The position numbers were made by a program, and so were the translations under genes. From Hankyongella sp964404985 (GTDB lineage: Bacteria; Pseudomonadota; Alphaproteobacteria; Sphingomonadales; Sphingomonadaceae), in the NCBI GenBank assembly GCA_964404985.1, contig CAYOMD010000001.1, positions 1 through 64,000 of the forward strand: DNA of 64,000 bases, written 5' to 3'. Shown in pieces: positions 51,782 to 59,641 of this stretch. The number at the start of each line of letters is the position of its first letter. The first letter of the stretch is position 1. The notes beneath the pieces were generated by a model. It ran no database searches, was not told the DNA's origin, and saw only the letters and a list, made by a program, of their open reading frames with translations.

Positions 51782-54127
51782 ATGAGCGACGTAAACCGGC
51801 GCGCGCTGTCGCGCGTGATTTTTCTGGCCCTGGCCTCAACGGCGCTTGCAGCATGCGGCGGCGGGTCCTCGGGTGGCGAGACGCCGAGCCTGGCACCTTC
51901 GGCACCCAGGTCGCCGGAACCAGTCCAGCCGCAACCGCAGCCACAGCCGCAGCCTGCTGCTCCTCCGGCACCCATCACCAACTATAACACCGCCGAGTAT
52001 CAGCGCACGTCGTCACTGGCGCGCATCCAGGCGCTGCCGGCGTATGACAACGGCGCCACCGGCGCCGGGGTGACCATTGGCGTCATCGACTCCGGCATCG
52101 ATAACAGCAGCGGGGAGTTTTCCGGTCGCATCCATCCGTTGAGCCGGGACGTTGCGGGCAGCCGCTCGCTCAACGATCCGCAAGGTCACGGGACGCTGGT
52201 ATCGGCTGTAGCGGCTGGCGGCCGCAATGATGCGGCCACGTTCGGGGTCGCCTTCGACGCCACACTGCTTGTGGCACGCGCCGACAACGCCGACAGCTGC
52301 ACGACGTCCGGTTGCACCTATCTCGATGATGACATCGCCAGCGGTGTTGATCTGGCTGTCAGCGCCGGGGCCCGCGTCGTGAATATTTCGCTCGGTGGCT
52401 CGCCCGCCTCCGGTCGGCTGCTGAACGCCGTGCAGCGCGCGACTTCGGCCGGTGTCATCATCGTGGTCTCCGCCGGTAACGGTGGGACCTCGCAACCCGA
52501 TGCACTGGCGCGCAGCCTGCTGTCGAGCAATGTCGCCAACGGCCTGGTGCTTGTTGCGGGTGCCTTGGCCCCAGACAACAGCCTGGCCAGTTTTTCCAAT
52601 GCTGCCGGGGCTAATGCGGATCGCTTTATCAGCGCGCCGGGCGAGCAGGTGGTGACCACCGGGCTGAATGGCCGTCAGCTCTCCGTCAACGGGACCTCCT
52701 TTGCCGCACCGCACGTGGCCGGGGCACTGGCGGTGCTGGCCGACGCCTACCCGACGCTGACGTCGGCGCAACTGGTTGACCTTTTGCTCAGTGCAGCGGT
52801 CGATATCGGCGCGACGGGATCGGACAGTATTTTCGGCCGGGGCGCGCTCAACATCGCCAATGCCTTCAGGCCGCAGGGTTCCACACGTCTGGCGACCGGC
52901 CAGCCGGTCTCGATCACCGGGCCGGAGGTCTTGCTTGGCGGCGCTATGGGTAACGGTGTCCAACTCGGGTCCGCGCTAAAGGATGTGGTGATCCTGGATC
53001 GCTTCGACCGCCCTTTCATGGTCGATCTCGGGCCGAATGTGCGCGCTGTGACTGCGCGGCTTGATCTTGCCCAGCGCCTGCATAGCCGTGCAAGCACCGA
53101 GCAGCATGCGCTCTCCGACCGGGCGCGCCTGGCGCTGACACTGGCGGAGGCACAGGAAGCGCGCATCTGGCGTCGCCTTGGCCTGTCTGATGTTACCGGC
53201 CCGCACAAGAGGGCGCTGGGTGGTCAGGCCTCGCTGGCGCTCAATGATCGCGCCTCGGTTGCTGCTGGCGTCGGGGTTTCGCCCTACGGCCTGGTGGAGG
53301 GCACGCGTGCGCCGTCTCAGGGGGTGAACTTCATCGCTGACGCAGATCGCGATCCCTTCACGCCGTCCGGTGCCAACGGCTCGTTGTCTTTCGCGGCAAC
53401 CAGCCTGTTCGGCGGCAAGACCAATGCTTTCCGGGTCTCTGTATCTGCAAGTTCGGGTGCCGCCAACCGGCAGGACCAGCCTTACGAATGGTCGCGCCGT
53501 CAGGCGACGCCCAAAGTTTCCAGAGCGACCGTGCGCGTCGCCAGCACGCTGCCATGGGTCGAGACCGGCTTGTCCATCGGTGGGGGCCGGGAGACGGGGA
53601 GCCTGCTGGGTGCCACCACTGCGGCGAGTTTTGCGCTGCCGAACCACTCGATGAACGGCACCGCCGGTCTGGACGCCACTGTGCGCCTGGGCGATGGCTG
53701 GCGGCTGGCACTGGCAGGCGAGCTTGGCGTGGTGAGCCCGGGTGCCGCCAGTGACCTGTCGATCATTACAGGCACCACGCGCCTCACCACCAGCCGGTTC
53801 AGTGTCGGACTGCTCGGCGGCAGCGTCCTGAAGCCGGGGGATCGCTTTGGCCTGCGAGTCTCTCAGCCCCTGCTGGTCGAGACCGGCGGGGTAGCCTTGA
53901 CTGTGCCCGTCGGCTATGACGCGGCACGCGGCATCGCCGTGCTGGAGGATCGCCGCGCCAGCCTGACACCGACAGGGCGCGAAATCGCCGTGGAAGCAGC
54001 GTACATGCGCCCGCTTGGCCGCTACGGCGTCCTGGAGACCAGCGTGTTCCGCCGCCAGGACCCCGGACATATCGCCGGCAGCGCGGCGGATACCGGGGCG
54101 ATCGTCGCCTGGTCGACCTCGTTCTGA
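51782..54127 (+). CDS. Subtilisin-like (S8) serine protease with C-terminal putative beta-barrel
   Basis: The 781-residue protein starts with a lipoprotein signal peptide (LASTALAACGG; Cys25 in the lipobox), then a Pro/Gln-rich linker (PQPQPQPQP). The S8 domain (about 75-370) has the triad Asp103 (VIDSGID), His136 (HGT) and Ser306 (NGTSFAAPHVAG). From about 430 the sequence is a repetitive beta-strand pattern ending in WSTSF, a C-terminal Phe as in outer-membrane barrels. It is probably a surface protease of the autotransporter type, though a lipidated N-terminus is unusual. Regulation unknown. Confidence 0.85.
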   Translation: MSDVNRRALSRVIFLALASTALAACGGGSSGGETPSLAPSAPRSPEPVQPQPQPQPQPAAPPAPITNYNTAEYQRTSSLARIQALPAYDNGATGAGVTIGVIDSGIDNSSGEFSGRIHPLSRDVAGSRSLNDPQGHGTLVSAVAAGGRNDAATFGVAFDATLLVARADNADSCTTSGCTYLDDDIASGVDLAVSAGARVVNISLGGSPASGRLLNAVQRATSAGVIIVVSAGNGGTSQPDALARSLLSSNVANGLVLVAGALAPDNSLASFSNAAGANADRFISAPGEQVVTTGLNGRQLSVNGTSFAAPHVAGALAVLADAYPTLTSAQLVDLLLSAAVDIGATGSDSIFGRGALNIANAFRPQGSTRLATGQPVSITGPEVLLGGAMGNGVQLGSALKDVVILDRFDRPFMVDLGPNVRAVTARLDLAQRLHSRASTEQHALSDRARLALTLAEAQEARIWRRLGLSDVTGPHKRALGGQASLALNDRASVAAGVGVSPYGLVEGTRAPSQGVNFIADADRDPFTPSGANGSLSFAATSLFGGKTNAFRVSVSASSGAANRQDQPYEWSRRQATPKVSRATVRVASTLPWVETGLSIGGGRETGSLLGATTAASFALPNHSMNGTAGLDATVRLGDGWRLALAGELGVVSPGAASDLSIITGTTRLTTSRFSVGLLGGSVLKPGDRFGLRVSQPLLVETGGVALTVPVGYDAARGIAVLEDRRASLTPTGREIAVEAAYMRPLGRYGVLETSVFRRQDPGHIAGSAADTGAIVAWSTSF

Positions 54128-54131
54128 GTTC

Positions 54132-54512
54132 CTACAGAAGCAGGTCTGCGGCAAAAAAGGCAAAGAAGCCACCAACCAGCGTACACAGGACCGCTGCCCA
54201 GAGGATGATCCCGCCAGTCCGGCGCAGTCGCAAGCAAGCGCGTGCTTGCGCGGGATCAAGCGGGCAGGGGGCATTGCGTCCGCGCCAGCGCAAATAAGCG
54301 GCAAGCGTAAGCAGGAGTCCGGCGACAGCGAATGCCCCCTCCTTATGCGCGGACAACCAGACCAGCGCCGGCACGGTGCTGGCCAATCCAGCCATGAGTG
54401 CGCCTGCGCCGAGCGTTATCAGCAAGGCCGGCAATGCGCAGCACAGAAGGGTGGAGACGCTGGCGAATAACGCCAGCGTCGGTGCGAGGGTGTGTTGGGC
54501 AGCCTGCTTCAT
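54132..54512 (-). CDS. MerT-like membrane transporter
   Basis: The 126-residue protein has four hydrophobic segments. The vicinal cysteines Cys24-Cys25 in STLLCCALPALL occupy the same position as the metal-binding pair of the mercury importer MerT. A second pair (Cys83, Cys93 in PCPLDPAQARAC) sits between helices 2 and 4 on the predicted cytoplasmic side, as in MerT. It overlaps the MerP-like gene by ATGA and therefore forms a MerP-T pair. No MerA reductase or MerR is nearby, so mercury is not proven; a related soft metal is possible. Confidence 0.75.
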   Translation of the reverse strand: MKQAAQHTLAPTLALFASVSTLLCCALPALLITLGAGALMAGLASTVPALVWLSAHKEGAFAVAGLLLTLAAYLRWRGRNAPCPLDPAQARACLRLRRTGGIILWAAVLCTLVGGFFAFFAADLLL

Positions 54513-54886
54513 AGGCCACCGCCTGAGCGATGGACTGCGGAAAGCTTGTAGCCGGACTTGGTGACAAGCTCGCTGATCTGCGCGTCGCTCATTGATCGGC
54601 CGGGTTTGAATGCCAGAGTCAGGGTTTTGGCGTCGAGATCGACATGGGCGGCGGCCACCTCCGCACGGCGCTCAAAATTCTTGGTGAGCGCGGTGGCGCA
54701 GAAATCGCAGACCACGCCGAGAACGTCGACGGTCGCGATCTGACCGCCGGGGGCAGGCGGCGTGGACTTGGCCGGGACGTCTGCAGCACGGTGATCGTGC
54801 GGCGTACTGTCATGTGCGTGCTGTGCCGAGGCCATGGCTGGCACGAGCGACACGGTTACAGCGATGAGGATGCGGGTGATGATCAT
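54509..54886 (-). CDS. MerP-like periplasmic heavy-metal-associated (HMA) protein
   Basis: The 125-residue protein has a signal peptide (about 1-21), a His-rich stretch (QHAHDSTPHDHR) and an HMA fold with the metal site VLGVVCDFCATAL (Cys60, Cys63) in the usual GMxCxxC position. It would bind metal in the periplasm and pass it to the MerT-like partner. An AGGAG box precedes the ATG. The His-rich part is unusual for MerP and may add capacity or widen the metal range. Confidence 0.8.
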   Translation of the reverse strand: MIITRILIAVTVSLVPAMASAQHAHDSTPHDHRAADVPAKSTPPAPGGQIATVDVLGVVCDFCATALTKNFERRAEVAAAHVDLDAKTLTLAFKPGRSMSDAQISELVTKSGYKLSAVHRSGGGL

Positions 54887-54907
54887 GGTATACTCCTGTT
54901 GCCTGTT

Positions 54908-55549
54908 TCAGAAACGATAGGTGAAATTCACGAGCGGGCGGTTGTCGGTAATGCTCCACCCCGTCTCAAGGAGCGCTGGCCCCTTGAAGAAGCGGATCAA
55001 CGGTGTGATCCCCAGGGTGTCGGCAAGGTCAGGTCTCTGGTCGATCTCAACCATGAACCAGGTGTGCAGGGCACCGGTGTTGGCGACATAGGGCGCGATG
55101 CCCAAGCGCCCCGATTGCATGACGCTTTCGGACAGATCGCCGGACTTCATCCAGCGCGCCTGGTAAGAGACGAAAAATCGTCGCGTTTCCCAATCAGCCA
55201 TGCCGCCGACCCAGCCCGCGGGCACCGGTCCCCGGCCACTGTCGTCTAGGGCAGTCGTCGCGCCAAGACCGCCAAAGGCATAGAGATTAGCTTGGTAGTC
55301 CCTGCCGAACCAGCGGTGAACAAGGCCGGTGGCCTGTGCGCCAGTGGTGAACAGAGTCTCGCGGCGGTCCCACTCGTTGCGGACCCCGACAGACACACGG
55401 CTGGTCGGGGAGTAATGCACCAGCAGTGACGTGTTCTGCCGGTCGGTTTCTTCAATAACTGTCCAGCCACCCTGATAGGAGACCGGTCGCGCCTCTGCGC
55501 GCACCGCTCCCAGCAGCAGGGCAGCCACAGCCCATGCGCGATGCGCCAT
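54908..55549 (-). CDS. Outer-membrane-type protein of unknown family (metal cassette)
   Basis: The 213-residue protein has a signal peptide (about 1-20) and alternating beta-strand patterns ending RPLVNFTYRF, with the terminal Phe typical of outer-membrane barrels. I recognise no named family. It is 21 bases upstream of the MerP-like gene on the same strand, so it is probably an outer-membrane component of the same system. Possible roles are a pore or metal-binding barrel; neither can be shown. Confidence 0.6.
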   Translation of the reverse strand: MAHRAWAVAALLLGAVRAEARPVSYQGGWTVIEETDRQNTSLLVHYSPTSRVSVGVRNEWDRRETLFTTGAQATGLVHRWFGRDYQANLYAFGGLGATTALDDSGRGPVPAGWVGGMADWETRRFFVSYQARWMKSGDLSESVMQSGRLGIAPYVANTGALHTWFMVEIDQRPDLADTLGITPLIRFFKGPALLETGWSITDNRPLVNFTYRF

Positions 55550-55598
55550 GGCTCAGCCTTTCCTGAATATCTGGAAAATTTCCGGCGATGCCGGAGGA

Positions 55599-56000
55599 TC
55601 AGGCTATGGACAGCTGTCGCGGTGGCGGCGGTTCATGCGCAAGGCCAGTGCTCGCAAGGCGCCGCGCAAAGGCGTGCGCATGGCGGGCATGGGCGCGGTC
55701 AAGCACCGCAGACGATGCCAACGGCATGATCATCTGCACAGTCAGACAGCCGCTGCAGCGCGGGCAGGTCCCGCATTCCTTGCTGCAATCGGTGCAGCCA
55801 TTTCCCCCCGCATCGTGGGCGGCATTGCCATGAGCGTCTGTTTTGCCATGAACATCACTGTCACCATCAGACTGGTGTGCAGCGTGCGTGTCTTGAAGGG
55901 TGTGATGGCACGGGGTGAGCGCGACAGCAGACTCCAACCCGGACAACAGGCTGAAAACCAGTGCGACCAACACCAGAAGTATGCGAGCGGCCATGTTCAT
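55599..56000 (-). CDS. Cys/His-rich exported protein (putative metal-binding)
   Basis: The protein of about 133 residues has an N-terminal signal segment (MNMAARILLVLVALVFSLLS). A His/Asp-rich linker (QDTHAAHQSDGDSDVHGKTD) and a cysteine cluster (CTDCSKECGTCPRCSGC; seven Cys in 17 residues) suggest strong metal binding. No family is recognised with confidence; DUF2946-type copper-related proteins are an alternative. The start is one of two nearby ATGs (56000 or 55994) and is uncertain, since no ribosome-binding site is clear. It is the first gene of the cassette. Confidence 0.6.
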   Translation of the reverse strand: MNMAARILLVLVALVFSLLSGLESAVALTPCHHTLQDTHAAHQSDGDSDVHGKTDAHGNAAHDAGGNGCTDCSKECGTCPRCSGCLTVQMIMPLASSAVLDRAHARHAHAFARRLASTGLAHEPPPPRQLSIA

Positions 56001-56058
56001 CACGCATATAATAGCATCAACCGCATGCAAACAAAAGCGGATGCTGCGCAGCCCCGCC

Positions 56059-56568
56059 CTACTGGGCTGATAGCGCGTCCTTCAGCACGACAATCCGGCC
56101 GCCGGGGATGTCGACAGTCGGCACAACGGCTTCCCGGAACGGCACCATGATGGCGGCACCATCCTCAAGGAGGATATCCAGGATGTCGCCGGCGCCATAA
56201 TTCTCGATGGCGCGCACCTGGCCGACACCGTCTCCGGTTTCGGTCTCGACGCGCAGGCCGATGATATCCGCATGGTAATATTCACCGGGCTGCTCGATGG
56301 CGGGCAGCAGCGCGCGTGGTACGCCGAGTGCGGTGCCCCGCAGCGCCTCGGCGGCAGTGCGATCTGTGATTTCTGCAAAGCGCGCGACAAAGCCGTTGCC
56401 CTGTTCGCGCGCGCTCACCAGCGTCAATGTTCGGCCACCGGCCTCGAACGTCTTGTGGCGTTGCAGATTTTCAAGGCTGTCGGTCAACAGCTTGAGGCGC
56501 ACATCACCGCGCACGCCATGCGCGCCGATAATCGCAGCCAGCACGATCGTCTCAGGCATGGCAGACAT
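56059..56568 (-). CDS. rimM: Ribosome maturation factor RimM
   Basis: The 169-residue protein has the RimM N-terminal barrel (IIGAHGVRGDVRLKLLTD) and C-terminal PRC-type barrel (YYHADIIGLRVETETGDGVG, MVPFREAVVPTVDI). RimM helps 30S head maturation and binds S19. Its start is the first ATG of two (56568 or 56559). It follows rpsP, as expected, but is not followed by trmD and rplS here. Confidence 0.93.
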   Translation of the reverse strand: MSAMPETIVLAAIIGAHGVRGDVRLKLLTDSLENLQRHKTFEAGGRTLTLVSAREQGNGFVARFAEITDRTAAEALRGTALGVPRALLPAIEQPGEYYHADIIGLRVETETGDGVGQVRAIENYGAGDILDILLEDGAAIMVPFREAVVPTVDIPGGRIVVLKDALSAQ

Positions 56569-56601
56569 CCGGGCTGGATCGCAGAATATTACACGTTCGC
56601 G

Positions 56602-56727
56602 CCCTCTCCCCTTGCGGGAGGGGGAAGCGGCGCAGCCGCTGGGTAAGGGGTCGTTGCGGAGAATGCGATCCCCTCTCCCTGTCGTGCGCGCAACGCACGA
56701 CGCCCCTCTCCCGCAAGGGGAGAGGGG
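56602..56727. repeat. Inverted repeat element with 19-base arms between rpsP and rimM
   Basis: The arm CCCTCTCCCCTTGCGGGAG (56602-56620) has its exact reverse complement at 56708-56726, and each arm is itself a small hairpin (CCCCTTGCGGG). The inner part includes a second hairpin (GTGCGCGCAACGCAC). This is a widespread proteobacterial intergenic palindrome. It lies inside the presumed rpsP-rimM transcript. Confidence 0.8.
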
Positions 56728-56741
56728 TTTCCCTGAAACGC

Positions 56742-57329
56742 TCAGTTCGCCGTTTCATCCGCAGCGGCTGCTTCTGCCGGTGCTTCTTCAGCAGGAGCGG
56801 CTTCAACAGGTGCTGCTTCAGCAGAAGTCTCCTCAGCAGGCGCTTCTTCAGCAGGCGCTTCTTCAGCCGGGGCGTTGGCAGCGGCCTCTGCAGCGGCAGC
56901 AGCTTCAGCGGCGGCAGCCTCTGCGGCAGCAGCAGCTTCAGCGGCAGCCGCCGCTTGCGCTTCTGCAGCGTCGCGCGCGGCCTGCTCAGCCTCCAGGCGC
57001 TTCTGTTCCTTTTCCTCGGCCCGCTCACGCGCCTTCTGGCCCGGCAGCGCCTTCTTCGGATTGTTGCGCGCCGGGCGGGTCAGAACGCCAGCCGCATCGA
57101 GGAAGCGCTCGACCCGGTCGGTCGGCTGCGCGCCCTTGGAGAGCCACTCCTTGGCTTTCTCCGCGTCGAGCACCACGCGCTCGGCATGGTCCTTGGGCAG
57201 TACCGGATTATAGGTGCCGAGCTTTTCGATGTAGCGGCCGTCGCGCGGGGCACGGCTGTCGGCCACCACGATACGGTAGAACGGGCGCTTCTTGGCGCCG
57301 CCGCGGGAGAGCCGGATGCTGAGGGACAT
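56742..57329 (-). CDS. rpsP: Ribosomal protein S16 with long Ala/Glu-rich tail
   Basis: The 195-residue protein starts with a normal S16 domain (MSLSIRLSRGGAKKRPFYRI, DSRAPRDGRYIEKLGTYNP) to about residue 85. A basic stretch (RPARNNPKKALPGQKARERAEE) and a 90-residue tail of Ala and Glu (PAEEAPAEE units) follow. S16 is normally about 80-90 residues; longer tails occur in sphingomonads. The tail is low-complexity and probably disordered; its role is unknown. ffh lies upstream and rimM downstream. Confidence 0.94.
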   Translation of the reverse strand: MSLSIRLSRGGAKKRPFYRIVVADSRAPRDGRYIEKLGTYNPVLPKDHAERVVLDAEKAKEWLSKGAQPTDRVERFLDAAGVLTRPARNNPKKALPGQKARERAEEKEQKRLEAEQAARDAAEAQAAAAAEAAAAAEAAAAEAAAAAEAAANAPAEEAPAEEAPAEETSAEAAPVEAAPAEEAPAEAAAADETAN

Positions 57330-57363
57330 AGTCTTCCTTTCTCGATGCTAATTCTGGTGTGCA

Positions 57364-58812
57364 CTATTTTCGGCCGAACTTGTTGAAACCGGGGGGCAGG
57401 CCACCGCCACCCAGGCCGGGTAGACCGGGACCGCCAGGACCGGGCATGCCGCCCAGACCCGGCATGCCGCCGCCGGCCATCATCTTTCCGAGCGCGCCAA
57501 GCCCGCCCATCTTTTTGATCTTCTTCATCGCCGTGGACATTTCCTGGTGCATTTTCAGCACCTTGTTGACGTCCTGCACGGTCGTGCCGCTGCCCTTGGC
57601 GATCCGGATGCGCCGACGTGCGGTAATGATATCCGGGTTGGTGCGCTCCTTGGGGGTCATGGACAGGATCACCGCCTCCAGCCGGTCGAGGCTGCGGTCG
57701 TTGACGCCGGATGCCTCGATCTGCTTTTGCGCCTTGGCGATACCGGGCATCATGCCCATCACGCCTTTCAGGCCGCCGATGCGCTTGACCTGCGAGAGTT
57801 GCTGGCGCAGGTCGTTCAGGTCGAACTTGCCGGCCATCATCTTCTTGGCCAGCGCTTCCGCCTCGTCCTGCTTGATCGTCTCGGCGGCCTTTTCAACCAG
57901 GCTCACCACATCCCCCATACCGAGGATGCGCCCGGCGATCCGGCCCGGGTGGAATTCCTCCAGCGCGTCGAGTTTTTCCCCGACACCGACGAACTTGATC
58001 GGCTGCTTGGTGACCGCACGCATGGAGAGCGCCGCCCCGCCCCGGCCGTCGCCGTCCATGCGGGTCAGCACCACGCCGGTGAGGCCGATCTGCTCCGAGA
58101 ACTGGCTGGCGACGTTGACGGCGTCCTGCCCGGTCAGGCTGTCGACCACCAGCAGCACGTCCTGCGGCGTGGCAGTCGCCTTGACTGCGGCCAGCTCCGC
58201 CATCAGCGCCGTGTCCACATGCAGGCGCCCGGCGGTATCGAGCATCAGCACATCAAAGCCCTGAAGTCTGGCTGCCTGCAGCGCGCGCCGCGCGATGTCC
58301 ACCGGTTGCTGGCCGGCGATGATCGGCAGCGTCGCGACCTCGACTTGCTCGCCGAGCACCCGCAACTGCTCCTGCGCCGCCGGGCGCTGAACATCCAGCG
58401 AGGCCATCAGGACCTTTTTGCCGTCACGGGTTTTCAGCCGGCGGGCGACCTTGGCGGTCGTGGTGGTCTTGCCCGAGCCCTGCAGCCCGACCATCATGAT
58501 AATCGCAGGCGGCGTCACGGCCAGATTCAGCGTCGCGTCCGCATCGTCGCCGCCGAGCATCTCGACCAGCGTGTCGTGGACGATCTTGATGACCATCTGG
58601 CCCGGCGTCACCGACTTGATGACCGCCTCGCCAACGGCCTTCTCGGTCGCCTTCGCCACGAAGTCCTTGACCACCGGCAAGGCGACATCCGCCTCGAGCA
58701 GCGCGATGCGTACCTCGCGCATGGCCTCGCGCACGTCCGCTTCCTTGAGTGCGCCACGCCCTTTCAGGCGGTCGAACACCCCGGTCAGCTTGTCGCTCAA
58801 TGCCTCGAACAT
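57364..58812 (-). CDS. ffh: Signal recognition particle protein
   Basis: The 482-residue GTPase directs membrane proteins to the translocon. G-domain motifs are GLQGSGKTTTTAKVA, DVQRPAAQEQL, LDTAGRLHVD and VLTRMDGDGRGGAALS. The M domain (from about 300) has the methionine-rich signal-peptide groove and RRRIRIAKGSGTTVQDVN, which binds 4.5S RNA. The C-terminus is glycine/proline-rich. It is the first gene of the ffh-rpsP-rimM block. Confidence 0.97.
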   Translation of the reverse strand: MFEALSDKLTGVFDRLKGRGALKEADVREAMREVRIALLEADVALPVVKDFVAKATEKAVGEAVIKSVTPGQMVIKIVHDTLVEMLGGDDADATLNLAVTPPAIIMMVGLQGSGKTTTTAKVARRLKTRDGKKVLMASLDVQRPAAQEQLRVLGEQVEVATLPIIAGQQPVDIARRALQAARLQGFDVLMLDTAGRLHVDTALMAELAAVKATATPQDVLLVVDSLTGQDAVNVASQFSEQIGLTGVVLTRMDGDGRGGAALSMRAVTKQPIKFVGVGEKLDALEEFHPGRIAGRILGMGDVVSLVEKAAETIKQDEAEALAKKMMAGKFDLNDLRQQLSQVKRIGGLKGVMGMMPGIAKAQKQIEASGVNDRSLDRLEAVILSMTPKERTNPDIITARRRIRIAKGSGTTVQDVNKVLKMHQEMSTAMKKIKKMGGLGALGKMMAGGGMPGLGGMPGPGGPGLPGLGGGGLPPGFNKFGRK

Positions 58813-58976
58813 GCGGGTCCTGGTCTCATGCTACGCTCCGGACAAACGCCAACGACGCCGGTGGGCGAAACCTCGCTGACCGGCGGACATCCCCACCCTC
58901 AAGGGGATGGTGGACGCAATATGACGCACATCTGGTGCTAATTGAGCAGCGCGCTTAGCCGTGCCGGCGGCAAAAG

Positions 58977-59639
58977 TCAATCTGTGGCGTCAGGCTGCAG
59001 GCTGGCCGCGAACACTGCAAGCTGAGCCGCGTACGCGCGCCTGAATGCCACGCGGTTCTCGCCGCGCGCGACATAGGCAGCAAGGTTCGGGAACGCCGCC
59101 AGCAGCGTCGATCCGTTCATGCGGCGCAGTACGCTCACCATCAGCAGGTCTCCGGCGGAAAATGCGCCGTCCAGCCATTCGGCGTCGCTCAGCCTTTCGG
59201 AAAGGTCGCCCAGCCGCTTGCCGATTGTGTCATCGAGCGCCAGCAGACGCTGCTCGTACCAGGGCTTGTCACGCTCCAGGAAACTCGCAAGACTGCGCTC
59301 GAAGATCGGTGGCTCGACGGTGTTGAGTGCAGCGAACATCCATGAAATCGCCCGCGCCCGGGCAGACGCATCGTCTGGCAAAAGGCCGGCATGCTGTTCG
59401 GCGACATGCAGTACGATGGCGCCGGATTCGAACAGGGTGAGCGGGCCGTCCTCGTAGGTCGGTATCTGGCCGAAGGGTTGAATGGCGCGGTGGGGCGGTT
59501 CCTTCATCTGCGCGAATGTCACCAGCCGAACCGCATAGGGCTGGCCGACTTCCTCCAGCGCCCAGCGCACGGGGAAGCCACGCGCCAAGCCCTGCCCTTG
59601 GTCGGGTGATTGCGCGAAGGCCGTGATCGTCGGCGTCAT
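58977..59639 (-). CDS. Glutathione S-transferase family protein
   Basis: The 220-residue protein has a thioredoxin-like N-terminal domain (ITAFAQSPDQGQGLARGFPV, PFGQIPTYEDGPLTLFESGAI) and a helical C-terminal domain (EWLDGAFSAGDLLMVSVLRRM). The usual Ser/Cys-Pro at the N-terminus is replaced by SPDQG, so the catalytic residue is not certain. Its ATG at 59639 lies just after the aldolase stop (59642); longer upstream frames are rejected. It shares an operon with the aldolase gene. Confidence 0.87.
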   Translation of the reverse strand: MTPTITAFAQSPDQGQGLARGFPVRWALEEVGQPYAVRLVTFAQMKEPPHRAIQPFGQIPTYEDGPLTLFESGAIVLHVAEQHAGLLPDDASARARAISWMFAALNTVEPPIFERSLASFLERDKPWYEQRLLALDDTIGKRLGDLSERLSDAEWLDGAFSAGDLLMVSVLRRMNGSTLLAAFPNLAAYVARGENRVAFRRAYAAQLAVFAASLQPDATD

Positions 59640-59641
59640 CG

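Noticed and set aside
54132..54886. Calling the MerT/MerP-like pair a mercury resistance operon
   Set aside because: No MerA, MerB or MerR is present in the window, so metal specificity is not supported.
57547..58941. Open frame of about 460 codons opposite ffh
   Set aside because: Antisense shadow of a conserved SRP gene; His/Arg-rich composition is typical of reversed high-GC coding sequence.
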